NCBI GenBank assembly: GCA_009667805.1
Contig: CM019069.1
Span: forward strand, 54,998,422-55,062,421
Direction of reading: 5' to 3'
From: Leptobrachium leishanense
Lineage: Eukaryota; Chordata; Amphibia; Anura; Megophryidae
DNA length: 64,000 nucleotides
Part shown: positions 1-12,291 of the stretch, one piece after another
Numbering within the stretch: position 1 is the stretch's first letter
How the letters are laid out: each line of letters starts with the position of its first letter
The notes under the pieces: model-generated
Seen by the model: only the letters and a program-made list of their open reading frames with translations
What the model was told of the DNA's origin: nothing
The model's database searches: none
Made by a program: the position numbers and the translations under genes

Positions 1-363
1 CACTTACAAGTGATTATACTGAATCAATAACCACCGACTACATTAGGAGTCAGGTGTAAACTTAACTATAGTTCTGGTAAACTAACCAAAGCCATTAATG
101 CTATGGAGTTGATAGGTTTACCCCACTTTAAATATTGCCCCATGAGCTGTTAGAAGAAAAAAAAGCGTCCTAATGTATTTTACAGCAAGCTCATAGACCC
201 ATATAAAGAGTTGAAGTGTAAGAGCTGCCATTGAATATTTTTAAAAGAAATTCTATTACAAACACGCATTGTAACTACTTTTGAGATTGTCAGATGGAAA
301 CAAGTCAAATTTCTTAAAAATTCTAATTTGTTACATTTACAGTTTAACAATGAAATGATGTAC
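1..363 (-). other. cwc22 intron 10 (partial)
   Basis: A/T-rich intronic sequence left of exon 10. No exon, repeat family or RNA gene was recognised. Confidence 0.6.
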
Positions 364-426
364 CTTTTTTAATGGTTTTGTATTTCTCTTCATTTTCAAG
401 GAAATTGGGATCCATTTTGAAGACAT
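364..426 (-). CDS. cwc22: cwc22 exon 10 (residues 387-408), last exon in the window
   Basis: A 63-nt exon with acceptor TTTTTAG and donor GTACAT. It encodes NVFKMDPNFLENEEKYKTIK plus one lysine, matching the CWC22 linker. The following acidic exon is not found between positions 1 and 363, so the gene continues beyond the left edge. Confidence 0.93.
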
Positions 427-690
427 CTAAAAAACACCATAAAACAGGTCATTAAAAGTGACAGAAATGAATAACATGTCTCCATAACATTGGTGCTAGT
501 ACAATGCCAACAGGAAGGATGTCTAATATGTTATACTGCATGCACATTGTAAGAATCTAAATATGCTGCAAAAAAAATTGTAGTTCTTGCTTATAATTAA
601 AGCTAGAATAATTTACACACAAAAAATAAAAAAATATATAATGGCTTGAAGTGCTTAACATTTTACGCGCAAAAAAAAATATACACGTAC

Positions 691-897
691 TAAGTACATC
701 CTCTGGATTGTAGTCATCTTCTAAAGGAAGCATATGCGTGAACTGATCTTCTTCCTCAACTAGGTCCAACCCTTCAGGAATAACCGGGTGATCTTTGAAG
801 CCATCCTTCCGAACAGCAAACATGACTTCAATCATGTACTGAACGCGTTTATCTATTTCAGACTCATGTAAGATGTTGCGAAGACGTTCAAAAATAG
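691..897 (-). CDS. cwc22: cwc22 exon 9 (residues 318-387), end of MIF4G
   Basis: A 207-nt exon with acceptor CCTTCAG and donor GTACGT. It encodes [20 protein letters not shown] through [13 protein letters not shown]. These residues close the MIF4G domain and begin the acidic linker toward MA3. The frame joins exon 10 through a split asparagine codon. Confidence 0.96.
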
Positions 898-1315
898 CTG
901 AAGGAGACAGGAATTTGTGAATAAGTATATACATACAACTACATGAGGTGTTGAATAGCCAGAATTGTCAGTTTGGATACACTAATGGATGGTAAATTTA
1001 AAAGCCAAACAGTAAATACATACTGCATGTAATCAGAAGCACTGAAAGAACCCAATTGCACAAGAGTAACATGGCATTGCCAAAGATTAAATGAAACCAA
1101 AACAAGTCAAATACCATGGGATGCTATGAAATGGATTAGGATAAAAAGCAGCTCATTACAAGCAGGTGAAGCAAGGAAGAGTTCCTTTCGTCCAGATACC
1201 ATTAATCAAGGAATTTATATGTCACATGTCTAACAGGGCAAGAGAAAATGATCAGTTCTAGAGATTCAACAGGTCCTCACATGAGTCCACTGCATGTCAA
1301 AATTATTTGTTTGTT

Positions 1316-1375
1316 TTGTCAGACCCATTCCGCTGTGGAATATGTTGGCGTTTTTTAAATAAATGTAATTGTTAA
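1316..1375 (+). repeat. L2/CR1-type LINE 3' tail fragment
   Basis: The piece containing GAATATGTTGGCG followed by AAATAAATG matches the 3' tail of the LINE at 61.5-63.3 kb (ggaatatgctggcgctttataaa). It is short, 5'-truncated and diverged, lying in cwc22 intron 8. Confidence 0.55.
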
Positions 1376-1904
1376 ACATTAACTCCCTCTACATCCCCTC
1401 CCCTTTAGTCTTTTATAAAATTCCCCTTCTTTCCAGCGCTGGACACATTCTGCTATCCTCTGGATGTTAGAAGCTGCTGGCTTCTAGCAAACCACAGCTG
1501 TCATGAGACCACAGGGAGGTTTGACGCTGCAGCAAGTATCCAGTCAATCCAATGGCTTTCCATTGCCATTGCACTGAGAGCCACTGTCTGGAACCGAGTC
1601 CCGAAAGAAGACCCACATACAGGAACTCACCATGCAGCTTACATAAGTGCTTGGCAATCTCAGTTTCTGGGCAGGAATGAATCTCCAACTAGGAAGACAG
1701 AATCAGCCCTCCAAGATTCCCCACAGGGAACAATGAGGGCACTGGGACTACTCAAAATGACATTGACTAGTCCTAGTGCCTAGAATGTCTATTTAATTTT
1801 GATGCTTGTAGAGGAGGTGAAATTTAATGTAATGTTCAAATGTATTTGACAATAATTAACTAGCAAATTCCTCCATAATTAATGGCTTTGCAATAGATAC
1901 TTAC

Positions 1905-2040
1905 CATTTATGCCTCTCGGTGAAACTTGTGTTAGTTTTAGCCCACTTTCCTTTATAAAACCAATAGAAACTTCAACACTGTCATCAGTTGGTCTTTCAA
2001 GAAGCAAGGTGAGGATTTCCAGAGCGAGGACTTCATGAGC
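1905..2040 (-). CDS. cwc22: cwc22 exon 8 (residues 273-318), MIF4G
   Basis: A 136-nt exon with acceptor TTGTCAG and donor GTAAGT. It encodes [20 protein letters not shown] and on to TQVSPRGIN. It ends after the first base of an alanine codon completed by exon 9. It sits next to a TA-microsatellite and fold-back repeat starting at about 2,155. Confidence 0.95.
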
Positions 2041-2154
2041 CTGACAACATAATAAAATATATATCAGTATCAGATTCTTAAATACACTGACATCTAAATT
2101 AAGGTCAAAAAAAGTTAATAAAATTTTGCGTTTTTGAAATCGTGTTTTCAAAGT

Positions 2155-2474
2155 AATATATATATATATATATACTCACACACACAAACACCAAAAAAAG
2201 AGCACTCCATATCAAGGACCACCTTCATCCACCATTTACTGCAACAAAAAAAACACACATTTCAAAAAAACCTGACTGAGGTAAAATGATGGGGATTCAG
2301 TTAAAGTATGATCAGGTTTGTTTTTTTTGTTGCAGAAAATGGTGGATGAAGGAGGTCATTGATATGGAGTGCTCTTTTTTGGTGTTTTGTAATTAAAGTC
2401 TTAGATGCACCCGCTTGTGTTGCAAGTTTACCCCCCCCCCCCCCGTGGTTTGTGTGTATATATATATATATAAT

Positions 2475-2532
<58 letters not shown>

Positions 2533-2580
2533 TTTTATAATTTTTTTTTTTTTTTCATTATTTGGCAAAGCACAACAGAA
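2155..2580. repeat. Fold-back repeat with TA/CA and poly-C microsatellites
   Basis: Arms at about 2187-2254 and 2319-2387 are inverted copies (68-69 bp, three mismatches and one indel), sharing GAGCACTCCATATC / GATATGGAGTGCTC. They are flanked by (TA)n at 2155-2173 and by a C-run, (TA)n and (CA)n at 2429-2530. The arrangement fits a small fold-back or MITE-like element inside cwc22 intron 7. The family was not identified. Confidence 0.6.
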
Positions 2581-2935
2581 TATTGAGCAAATATTCAAAC
2601 GTTTTGATGTTAGAGAGCCTGCGCTTGACTAAAATTATATTTTGCAATAGAATGTCAAGGTACATCCATTTACATAATATATGTCCAAATAACATGGTCC
2701 CGGGCAAAATAAAAAAAATCTAAATTCAGTCAAAACAAACCCTAAAAAAAAAAACAAGAAGCAAGTGTTAGAATCACAAGTACAAGAGAAGGTTACACTA
2801 AATATTATAAGCTCTGCTCACTAAACTCCTAATTGCTGCCAACAAGTGCAGCTCGATTATGACAGAGTTGCTATAGCTTGGAAAATCGTGTAAAACAACT
2901 GTTAATACTTCTGAAACTAGGAAGTTTCATTACAG

Positions 2936-3560
2936 TGGCGGACCTAAGGAACAAAGGGCCTGGTGCAAGATTTGTTTGGGGGCCCCCCCCCAAAAAATAA
3001 AACAACCTAATGGCGCCACCATCCCCGTCTGCAACGTACACCCTACGCGCCATCCCTGTCTGCAACGTACACCATACACCAGGGCTGTCATACTCCCAGT
3101 CCCCCAAATATCCTAGTTCTTTCACTGTAAGAGGAATCATGGTAGTTCAGAAACATCTGGGGGTCTGTAATCTGACAGCCCTGCCCGCTATCCCCCCAGT
3201 CTGTAACACAGATGCTCCTCGCTATCCCACATACTAATAACATACAGCCGGATCTCTCACATACGATAACACACACGGTATCCCCATATAAAGTATACTC
3301 TATACCCCACATATATGTGTACTCGATTCACTATATCCAGCATAGAATACATAACACCAGGTGGTAACACATGTATAAGGTATGCAGGGTCCCGGGGAGG
3401 GGGTGGTACTTGGAGGCCATCGGGCTGCCGATGGCTGGAAACTCCCCGGTAGCCGCTGCGGGCAGGAAGCCCCTATGGGACCCACTGGGCCCCTCTTACC
3501 TCAAACATAAGCCCATTCCGCCAATGTTTCATTATGAATCAAGGGGAGGTGGAAAGTGCA
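2936..3560. repeat. hAT-like terminus and unclassified repeat
   Basis: The motif CAGTGGCGGACC at 2936 looks like a hAT terminal repeat, and the following GC-rich text (repeated ATCCCYGTCTGCAACGTACACC units near 3020-3080) is repeat-like. No matching far end was found on this side of exon 7, so the element is probably truncated. Confidence 0.35.
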
Positions 3561-4089
3561 ACTAAGCAATGACAACAGTGATGCACTCGTCGGCAGCAAC
3601 TTGGCGTTTAGTGAATGGCATCCTTGATGCAACATTAGAGATAAAAATGTAACAACAACAAACACCGCTTACATGGCAATATGTAAATCTATCCGTTGTG
3701 GTTTGTTGTGCAATTTTCTAAATGTTGGTTATCAATCCAGATACAGTTCCTGAATACGTAAATTGTTCTGCTATGGAAACAGAACGCTGTTTTGAAATCC
3801 TTACAATATGCAGCGAGAAGCACCCAACTGAGTGATTGCTGGACTGAGCGTTCAGCTCATTGACTGTGTCTGTTGCACTCGGACACCTAGGCGCTGGCCT
3901 TAAAAGGGAAGTTTTAAAGGCTTTTTTAAGAACAGGGGGAAGATTGAACAGGTGACACTAACATTTAACCCATCCAACCACCCTTTTATACTTGTACTAG
4001 TTGGAAAGCCTGCCCAGAGGGCAGTCTATTATTAATACTGTTATATCGGTAGCCCACAAGGGCAAAGAGTGAATAGTCGGCGCTAAGTC

Positions 4090-4466
4090 ACTATAAATAG
4101 GTGGTGTTATACTTTTGTGCTGCTACAAACACCCACGTGCACCCCATACACGGAATAAAAGCCAGAATACAGTTGGACGTCAGTCCTGTGTGAGCGCACG
4201 TTTTTAACTTAGTGATGTTAAACACCTCTTATTGGTTTACATAGAACACTTATCTTATAATATTGTTCGAGGGGTAGACCTTTCATGGGTTCAAACCCTA
4301 CAGTATAAATATAAATTTTATACTGTAGGGTTTGAACCTATGAAAGGTCTACCCCTCGAACAATATTATAAGATAAGTGTTCTATGTAAACCAATAAGAG
4401 GTGTTTAACATCACTAAGTTAAAAACGTGCGCTCACACAGGACTGACGTCCAACTGTATTCTGGCT
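4090..4466. repeat. 307-bp near-perfect palindrome next to an LTR-like segment
   Basis: Positions 4160-4466 form an inverted repeat with two arms of about 150 bp, a few bases of loop around 4313 and a single mismatch seen. Just left of it, TATAAATA (4092) and AATAAA (4153) resemble an LTR promoter and poly-A signal, so the left arm may be the end of a solo LTR or similar. The palindrome lies in cwc22 intron 7, where its transcript would fold into a long hairpin. Confidence 0.75.
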
Positions 4467-4469
4467 ATT

Positions 4470-5025
4470 ATTAATACTGCCCCAGCTCGTGGATATACTG
4501 CCCCAGCTCGTGGATATACTGCCCCAGCTCGTGGATATACTGCCCCAGCTCGTGGATATATTGCCCCAAGCTCTCATGGATATTTGCCCCCAAGCTCAGA
4601 CCCCAGACCAGACATGGGGCGGCTGTTCGAATGCTCTATCGGCATTCGGACAGCCGCCCCTGGAGCTCTCCGGCATACTTATCTTCCCGAGCGGCGAAGG
4701 GAAATTTTCCCCGCTTCCGCTCGTTGAAGGACCCAAGCCGCGGTCACGTGGGAATCAGTGACCGCGGCTTGGGTCCTTCAAAGAGCGAAACGAGGGAACT
4801 TTCCCTTCGCCGCTCAGGGGTTGGATGCGTGCGGCAGCCGGGTAGAGGCTGCGAGCGCAGCCTCTACCCGGCTGCTGTGTGCATCTTGTAACCACCGCGG
4901 CGAGCGCATAGCCGGCTCATGGCGCGGCGGTTGCATGCGCGCGCAGCCAACCGCCGCTGGTTGCGCGCGCATGCGCAGAGTAGGCTTGGCGACGGACACG
5001 CCAAGCCTTACTCTATTATAGTATA
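4470..5025. repeat. Minisatellite plus GC-rich palindrome block (shared cargo, copy 1)
   Basis: It opens with four to five copies of a 21-bp unit (CTGCCCCAGCTCGTGGATATA), then a hairpin around GAATGCTCTATCGGCATTC and paired arms around ACCCAAGCCGCGGTCACGTG. Further hairpins follow to 5010, including CTTGGCG...CGCCAAG. The unit and hairpins match blocks at 15.6-16.1, 21.4-21.7, 38.0-38.8 and 53.5-54.7 kb. Terminal inverted repeats and target duplication were not found for this copy. Confidence 0.6.
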
Positions 5026-5157
5026 GGATATTAGATATCTGCCCTACCGGGTTAATTCTTGTACTCGAATTTCATCTACACAAATGTATTCAGCCTAACA
5101 GGTGTTACCTGGAATAGGAAACCGTAAACATTAAAGGTCTCTTTAACACATACTTAC

Positions 5158-5211
5158 CACATTCTGATTGATGAGATGGGCGATAAACTTTGACGCAGTC
5201 AAACAAAGTTG
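5158..5211 (-). CDS. cwc22: cwc22 exon 7 (residues 255-272), MIF4G
   Basis: A small 54-nt, 18-codon exon with acceptor TTTCAG and donor GTAAGT. It encodes QLCLTASKFIAHLINQNV, conserved in CWC22. Phase 0 on both sides means skipping would keep the frame but remove a MIF4G helix. It lies only about 130 bp from a GC-rich palindromic repeat block ending near 5,030. Confidence 0.93.
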
Positions 5212-5859
5212 CTGAAACAACATAAAAATTATGTTATGTTTTAATAGTCACGTTTGCAAACTGAAGAATGCTGAAAACTGGATCAATTCATGAAACTCAG
5301 GCATGCACAAAATAATGCGCAGTGTGCACATTATGTTGTAGGTAATAAATTGGTCGATGTGTGACAAGACCGAGCTAAAGCTAAAAATGGCTTGGTCTAC
5401 TAGTCCGTAAGTTCCTGACCATAGCTATACATTCCTACTTCTCTAGTCATAGATCTGCCTCTATAAAAGAGGTCATGACTCCGGTCCGGCTTTTTGCGAG
5501 TGCCAGAGGTGCAGTGCACCTGGCTCCACTCTTTCATCGGTCCTGCTCACCAGACTGAGTAAAGGGTTGATGTGATCAGGCTTCATACGGCCGTTCGGCT
5601 CGTACTCAGTCTTCAAATCACACCCGCATGTTTAAAGTCAGAGCTTGGCCTTGCCCTACAGCCTGACGGGGGAGCTGCACACAGCATCCCTGGGACAAGT
5701 AAGTGGCTGTAGCATCGTAGGATACCTGCAATACAGGAAGCAGCTGTGCTGGAGCTTGACAGCGAGGTGTGTGCAATATGTACATGGAAGGGTGGGGGCT
5801 GTTAATACTGTATTAATTGGCATCGACCAATAATAAGGAATAGAGGAGATTGATTGTGG

Positions 5860-6215
5860 GCATATAAAGGCTGCCAACATTGGGGACAGGGAAAGGTCTG
5901 CTAGTAGTAATTGAATACATGGATGAGGCTTCTAATATTAAATTGGAGGCGGCTAATATTAATTGGGGCTATGACAGCATAAGAGGGCTACTAATATTGT
6001 GGGCATAAAGAGGGCTGCTAATATTAGTTTGGAGGCATAAAAATGGCTGCTAATCTTATTTGGGGGCATTAGAGTTGCTAATATTAATTGTGGGCATGCA
6101 GAGGGATGCGAATATTAATTTGGGGACACGGGGAGTGGGCTGCAAACTTTAATTTGGGGATTAAAAAGGGCTGTTAATAGTAATTGGGGGACATGGAGAA
6201 TAGGGACGTATATGA
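5860..6215 (+). repeat. Degenerate minisatellite (about 30-40 bp unit)
   Basis: About nine imperfect repeats of a unit approximated by GGGCTGCTAATATTAATTTG occur in tandem. Units vary in length and sequence. It lies in cwc22 intron 6 and is followed by a (TG)n run at 6244-6272. Confidence 0.6.
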
Positions 6216-6690
6216 ATTTGGAACAGAGGAGGCAGATTGAAGGTGTGTGTGTGTATGTGTATGTGTGTGTGTCCTACCCAGTGAACTGTATACTCAGTCA
6301 CATCTAATTCAGCCGGCCACATACATACACTCATCCTACTCTGTCACACTGACCACAGTGCCGCACATACAACCTGTGCGTCCACATTCTCACGCAGACC
6401 GCACCACACATGAACCTAACTCACATCACAGATATTTAGTATAGTTATTTTTGTTTGAGGATTAATACTTATTTGTTGAAATTGATAAAGTTTTCTAGGA
6501 AAAAACTAAAAAGAGAGGCCCTGCAAACGTTAGAGCCGGCCCTGTCATGACTAGTCCTTTGCCGGTAGGGCTCCTTATTTTGTGGTTTTGAAAGTACCCT
6601 GAAAACAATCCATTCTTCACAAGCACCCCTCCCTGAAAAATGGTACCTCTCTAATGTCAAGAGTAAGTAACACATGACTTTTTTTTTTAC

Positions 6691-6859
6691 CTTGTCGTTT
6701 CTTCTGTATCCTTTGCGAAAATTTAGAATAAGCCTCCTTAGGATGAGTTCCCCAATCTGTGGAAATTTTGAGTTGATGATTGCAACTACTGCAGCATAGA
6801 CATGGGTGAAGATGGGAGATGCAGTCTGAGCTTGCAGAATAGATCTAGCCATCTGACCT
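6691..6859 (-). CDS. cwc22: cwc22 exon 6 (residues 198-254), MIF4G
   Basis: A 169-nt exon with a polypyrimidine tract and TTGCAG acceptor and donor GTAAAA. It encodes RGQMARSILQAQTASPIF and on to FRKGYRRNDK, the second part of the MIF4G fold. The exon ends in phase 0 and is continuous with exon 7. Confidence 0.96.
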
Positions 6860-7346
6860 CTGCAAAAAAAGAAGAAAAAAAAGTAACATTCATCCAGTCA
6901 TAACTCTTGAAAAACATTTAAGGTTTGCAAATATTCTCCTTCAATACATATAATTTCCAGTGACTTTTTAATCAAAGACCTTTTTCTGTTACCAAGCAGA
7001 TGCAGTTTTGCATGTAGGGTACGAATTTCGTTTATGCAGCAGAAAAGCTCTGCTAAGGAAGAGTGCTTCTTCTATAACAATGGACGGGGGCGATGTGGCC
7101 TCCATTAAGTAAGCAAAAATATAGAATCCAAAAATAACCATGCAAACTTTAAAATAACTGAGTGGGTATTTTAGCTTGCTTGAAGCTTGCCTCCGGTTAG
7201 GTTTGGGGATACGTTTCTCTGCTGAGTCAACAGCGTTAGCGTGGACTCGAAAAATTGGAATTGCTCCCACCCAAAGAATGTCTCCCTCCAAGACAAAAAA
7301 ATCATTTGCTTAACGGTTTCAGATACAGAACACCACAAATATTTAC

Positions 7347-7475
7347 CTTCCACGAACAATATTTTCTTGAAGAAGCTCTTGGATGATATTGCCAATATTA
7401 CTGACGTTCACTTTGTTAATGAGACCATTGAGTGACTTCTTTAAAGCTTCCCAGCTCATTCTTTGGTATGCCAAG
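7347..7475 (-). CDS. cwc22: cwc22 exon 5 (residues 155-198), MIF4G start
   Basis: A 129-nt exon with acceptor TATTAG and donor GTAAAT. It encodes the first helices of the MIF4G domain ([19 protein letters not shown] onward to [11 protein letters not shown]). This domain binds the helicase eIF4A3 in an inactive open form (known for CWC22). Frame is continuous with exons 4 and 6. Confidence 0.95.
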
Positions 7476-7679
7476 CTAATAAAAATATAAATAAAAGTGA
7501 GAATGCAGTTTTTTTCCACAAATTCTTAAAATTACATGGAAGATCTGATACACTAGTAATGAACCTCGCTGAACAGTCTTATAAAATAATAGACCTTATT
7601 ATTATGAATACAACTACCACCACCTCTAATACATTATAATATCCAAGATTAGAAATCCCTTCATTAAAGAATCGCCTAC

Positions 7680-7916
7680 CTGCTTTTATCGGTTATCTGT
7701 TCCTGCATCATACGGAGTTTGGCAGGAGGAATATATGCTCCACCTGTCCTTGTAAGGATTGGGTCCAATTCTTCCTTTTTTTTCTTAACTGGTGGCTCAG
7801 CAGGAGCCTGATCTTCCGATCGCTCTTCGCTTTTCCTTGAAGGAGGAGATCTTCGGTTTCTCCTTCTGTCATACTCATAATCCTGATCCCTCCGTGAACT
7901 ATATCGGTCTCTCTCC
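7680..7916 (-). CDS. cwc22: cwc22 exon 4 (residues 76-155)
   Basis: A 237-nt exon with acceptor ATTCCAG and donor GTAGGC. It encodes the end of the RS-rich tail, a [12 protein letters not shown] patch (likely nuclear localisation), and the highly conserved segment containing [18 protein letters not shown] just before the MIF4G domain. This last segment is nearly identical across vertebrates and is the strongest single identifier of the gene. Confidence 0.95.
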
Positions 7917-8581
7917 CTGGAATATTATGGAAACAGGAGCAATGAACGGCATGGCGGATTGTTTTGTTTTAATAAAAAGAAACTGACAAGAAACCATGGA
8001 AGGCTGTCCAGTGCGAGAGGACGGACAGCTTTTAGAGTGGCATTAAAACCTCTACTTTGATGTGTTGCCAAAGCTGCAAGCAATATTTTTTGTTTTAAAG
8101 ACATTTTTTTTGCCATCACTCTGGAAGCTCAAATAAACGTTGTAAGGAACCAAACATGTAACCTGTTAAGCGCAAGGGATACTACAAGATAATAGGAATA
8201 TATAAATTGTACAGAACCAACTAGAGGCCAAAGCAGAAGCCTCGAAGACGACATGAAGAAAATATAGACACATTTACATAATGTAATCTATTTAGATTGA
8301 TATTTTTACACATATGAAAACACAGTTCCTCTGAGTTCACAGTTCAGCTGATGGTTATTGAAGAAAGCATACGTGAGATCTATAAATTACAGGAATGGTT
8401 ACGCTTTACTGACAAACAGGAAAAGTGGAGTTTGAAATTATTTAGCATGGCATGATAGAAATTTTGCATATCATAATATTCTAATGACAGTTTACATAAA
8501 ATACCAACGTAAACACAATTTCATATGACACAAACATTGAGTACACATTAAAGCTTGCGACTTTTACATGAAGCGATTTAC

Positions 8582-8716
8582 CTTGCATCGTCTGATCTCT
8601 CGTATCTTCCATTTCTTGACTGATCCTGGTCATATCTATCCCGATTAGAGTAGCCCCTACTACGGTCAGAATAGCCTCGGTCCCGGGGAGATAAAGACCT
8701 CTCTCTGTCTTGATAT
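8582..8716 (-). CDS. cwc22: cwc22 exon 3 (residues 31-76), RS/RD-rich
   Basis: A 135-nt exon (phase 2 in, phase 2 out) with a weak acceptor (AAATCTAG) and donor GTAAAT. It encodes a low-complexity Arg/Asp/Ser/Tyr region with SRGYSNRDR-like repeats, the usual RS-type N-terminal tail of CWC22, probably disordered and phosphorylated (inference from composition). The acceptor was chosen because it alone keeps the frame with exon 2. Confidence 0.85.
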
Positions 8717-8797
8717 CTAGATTTCAGAAAAAAATTCGAAGACCTGACATTTATTTCCATCTTGCTACGGAGGACACAAAAACTGATTAGAGTTTAA

Positions 8798-9181
8798 GGC
8801 TCGGGTCAGACGAGCGCAGTGTTCACGTCTGTGTTGCTGCACATTTTAACGTCCGTGGTAGAATACGATTATGATCAATAGAGACCCACACACGAAGTAC
8901 GTCCGCGCAGAGGTGCAGACGCACAACGGAAGCGGCAAACGGACGCAAGTTAGGCAAGAATGTAAAACCGCTAGAACGGACTTGCGGAGTGCGCCACGTC
9001 TGCATAGCTTTGTGTGTGAGTGATGGAACGTAGTCAGACGGACTGCATTTTTGACGGACAAAATGTTTTTTCATATTAATTTTATTTCCCATCTACATCA
9101 GTCAAAAAAAAACATTAGTCACAAAAACGGACCGTGTGGCCACACACAGTCCGCACAGAATGCGTTAGTCTGACCCTAGCC
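8798..9181. mobile_element. Harbinger-like MITE, copy 1
   Basis: Terminal inverted repeats GGCTCGGGTCAGAC and GTCTGACCCTAGCC are flanked by TAA on both sides (8795-8797 and 9182-9184). A 3-bp TWA target duplication is typical of PIF/Harbinger elements (established knowledge). The interior is CpG-rich, with repeated ACGTCCG-type words, and has no coding potential. It lies in cwc22 intron 2. Confidence 0.7.
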
Positions 9182-9680
9182 TAAAGAAAACACAACTTGG
9201 GAAACAAAATTCTAAATGGATTTCAACCAATACTGCACAAAGTACAAAAAGTAATAGAACAGAAAAAATGATTAACAAGTTATTTGAAAAGAGATTTTAT
9301 GCTTCTGTGCAAGTCAGAGGCTTCATTTCACCGCAAAGCTCATCAGCAAGAATTACTCCAATGGTGCCTAGAAATGTTGGGTAAGATATGCAAACTATCT
9401 CTGCAACTTCTGGTTTGAGTCCAGGATATCCTATTTACTATTATTTGGCATATGATACCTTTTCTACCTGAATGCTCGTTCCGTGCAAGAGTGCAAAAGC
9501 TTGACCTGGAAGGTAGCAATGGAATTTCCCATGGTATTGTTTCTGTCCTTAACATAACTAATATACAGTGGCAAGAAAAAGTATGTGAACAGTTTGGGAT
9601 TACGTGGAGTTTTGCATGAATTGGTCATAAAATGTGCTCTGATCTTCATCTAAGTCACAACAATTTGAAAAATTGCTTAA

Positions 9681-10912
9681 CCACTCGGCTGCTATGGACG
9701 CGCTCAGCGCGTCCAGCCAAGTGGTTCTCCTGTGCTACGGACGCGCTCAGCGCGTCCAGCCAAGTGGTTCTCCTGTGCACAGGAGGCAGCAATCCGCCGG
9801 ATTCCGGCGGATTGCTGCACCCCCCCGTTGCGGGCTGACATCTTGGATGTCAGCCCAGCACTCGGGAGCCCGGCGGGGACATTAGATGTCATCGCGGCTA
9901 CGCGATGACATCTAATTCAGGCGCCCCCCCCCTGCATGTGCGGAGGAGGCGCCTGAAAGGGAGGGGGGGGTCCTTCAGACCTCTCTCCCTCCCGATCGCC
10001 GGGGAGCAGGGGGTTAAGACAGGCACCACTTGGAAGGGCACAGCCTGCCCTTCCAAACGGTGGCTCTCATTAACCCCTGGGGAGCCGGATCACGAATCGG
10101 CGCTGAAAAGCGCCGGTTCGTGATCCTTTCCCGGAGCTGGCCGACATCTTGGATGTCGGCCAAGCCTCCGGGAACTCCCCCTGAGGACTGGCGTCATCGT
10201 GCTATGCACGATGACGCCAGTCCTGGAGTTAACCCCTAGCTGCCACCAACGGTGGAGATAGGGGATTCATTGGAATCCCCTATCTCCCGATCCGTGGCAG
10301 CTAGGGGTTAAGGTTTGGTACTGTTGGATCGGCCAGAGCATGGCCGTTCCAATGATACCAAACACCACTGTGAAAAAAGTTAAAACAAAAAAAAAAAATA
10401 TTTAAAAAAAAATTATAAAAAAAAAATAAACAAGTTTTTTTTTTTTTTTTTGTTTGTTAATGCAGCAATATTGTTCCCATTTCAATTATAATGTGAACAA
10501 TGATGCTGCACTAACGATTTTTGTATGCGGTGCGTTTGTTAAAAATTGCGTAGTTTCCCCCAAAAAAAATGTAACGAGACCCCATCTCTAATTTTTTTAA
10601 CAAGCGCACCCCATACAAAATATAACCGCAATTGCTCGCATGTTAAAATGTGAAAAAAATACACTTTACACGTTGTAAATTATTGAAAATTCATATTTTA
10701 TTGCATTTTTTGTTATAATATACAGACAGGTCATGACGTATACATATAATAATGACATATTATTAATCTGCCGAGTCTGACGGAAAGAACGATATATAAT
10801 ATGTCTGGGTCATATACTAAAATAAGCCTTCAAAACGCATTTAAACATGATGAGCAAAACCGGTAAATATGACCTCAGCACAGAGGCGTGAAATGCCTCA
10901 GCAGCGAAAGGG
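9681..10912. mobile_element. piggyBac-like non-autonomous element made of serial hairpins, copy 1
   Basis: It is flanked by TTAA on both sides (9677-9680 and 10913-10916). The uninterrupted Tc1 copy at 23.6 kb shows a single TTAA at the matching place, so the insertion is precise. Ends CCACTCGGCTGCT and (inverted) CCCTTTCGCTGCT are related. The first 700 bp contain about a dozen successive perfect hairpins, for example at 9696-9714, 9739-9757, 9786-9818, 9832-9856, 9882-9915, 10184-10224 and 10229-10311. No transposase is encoded. TTAA targeting suggests piggyBac; Kolobok is the alternative. Confidence 0.8.
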
Positions 10913-11174
10913 TTAAAATAACACAACACAAACATTATAGGTTTTCATGTGTTTATTGAACAGAACATGTAAACATTCACAGTGCAGGGTGGAAAAAGTA
11001 TGTGAACCCCTAGCCTAATGACTTCTCCAAGAGCTAATTGGAGCCAGGAGTGAGCCAACCTGGAGTCCAATCAGTGTGATATTATTGGATGTGTTGCTGA
11101 AAGCTGTCCAGCCCTTTAAAAACACACACCAGTTTTGGGTTTACTGGTTTCAAGAAGCACTGCCTGATGTGAAC

Positions 11175-11841
<667 letters not shown>

Positions 11842-12291
11842 AGTCCAAAGGTTCACATACTTTTTCCACCCTGCACTGTGAATGTTTACATGTTCTGTTC
11901 AATAAACACATGAAAACATACAAGGTTTGTGTTGTATTATTTTAAGCAGACTGTGTTTTTTCAAATTGTTGTGGCTTAGATGAAGATCAGAGCACATTTT
12001 ATGACCAATTCATGCAAAACTCAACGTAATCCCAAAGGGTTCACATACTTTTTCTTGCCACTGTATATTGTGCTTTTCATCCAAAATAGTACAGCAGATT
12101 ACAGCCATAATAACAAAACGGTCAAACCTATAGAGCTGCATTACAATACATGCATAGGAGACACCGGTGATAAATGCACCTACACAGCAAGCACACAGCA
12201 GCAATTCATTGTTGGCGATAACGGACTTTAGAAGTTTCCGATTAATGTTGAGAACGATGCAACAAAACCAAAATGTCATTCCTCTATATTT

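Noticed and set aside
4288..4340. tRNA-like GGTTCAAACCC box in the 307-bp palindrome
   Set aside because: A B-box-like word is present on both strands because of the palindrome, but no acceptor stem, A box or cloverleaf can be built around it.
2936..6547. One large hAT element from CAGTGGCGGACC (2936) to GCCGGCCCTG (6547)
   Set aside because: The two ends look like hAT termini, but exon 7 of cwc22 lies between them and flanking duplications do not match, so they belong to separate, truncated elements.
7925..8119. Open frames overlapping or antisense to cwc22 exons and introns
   Set aside because: They are short, lack conservation that can be recognised, and the sense-strand exon structure explains the conserved segments.
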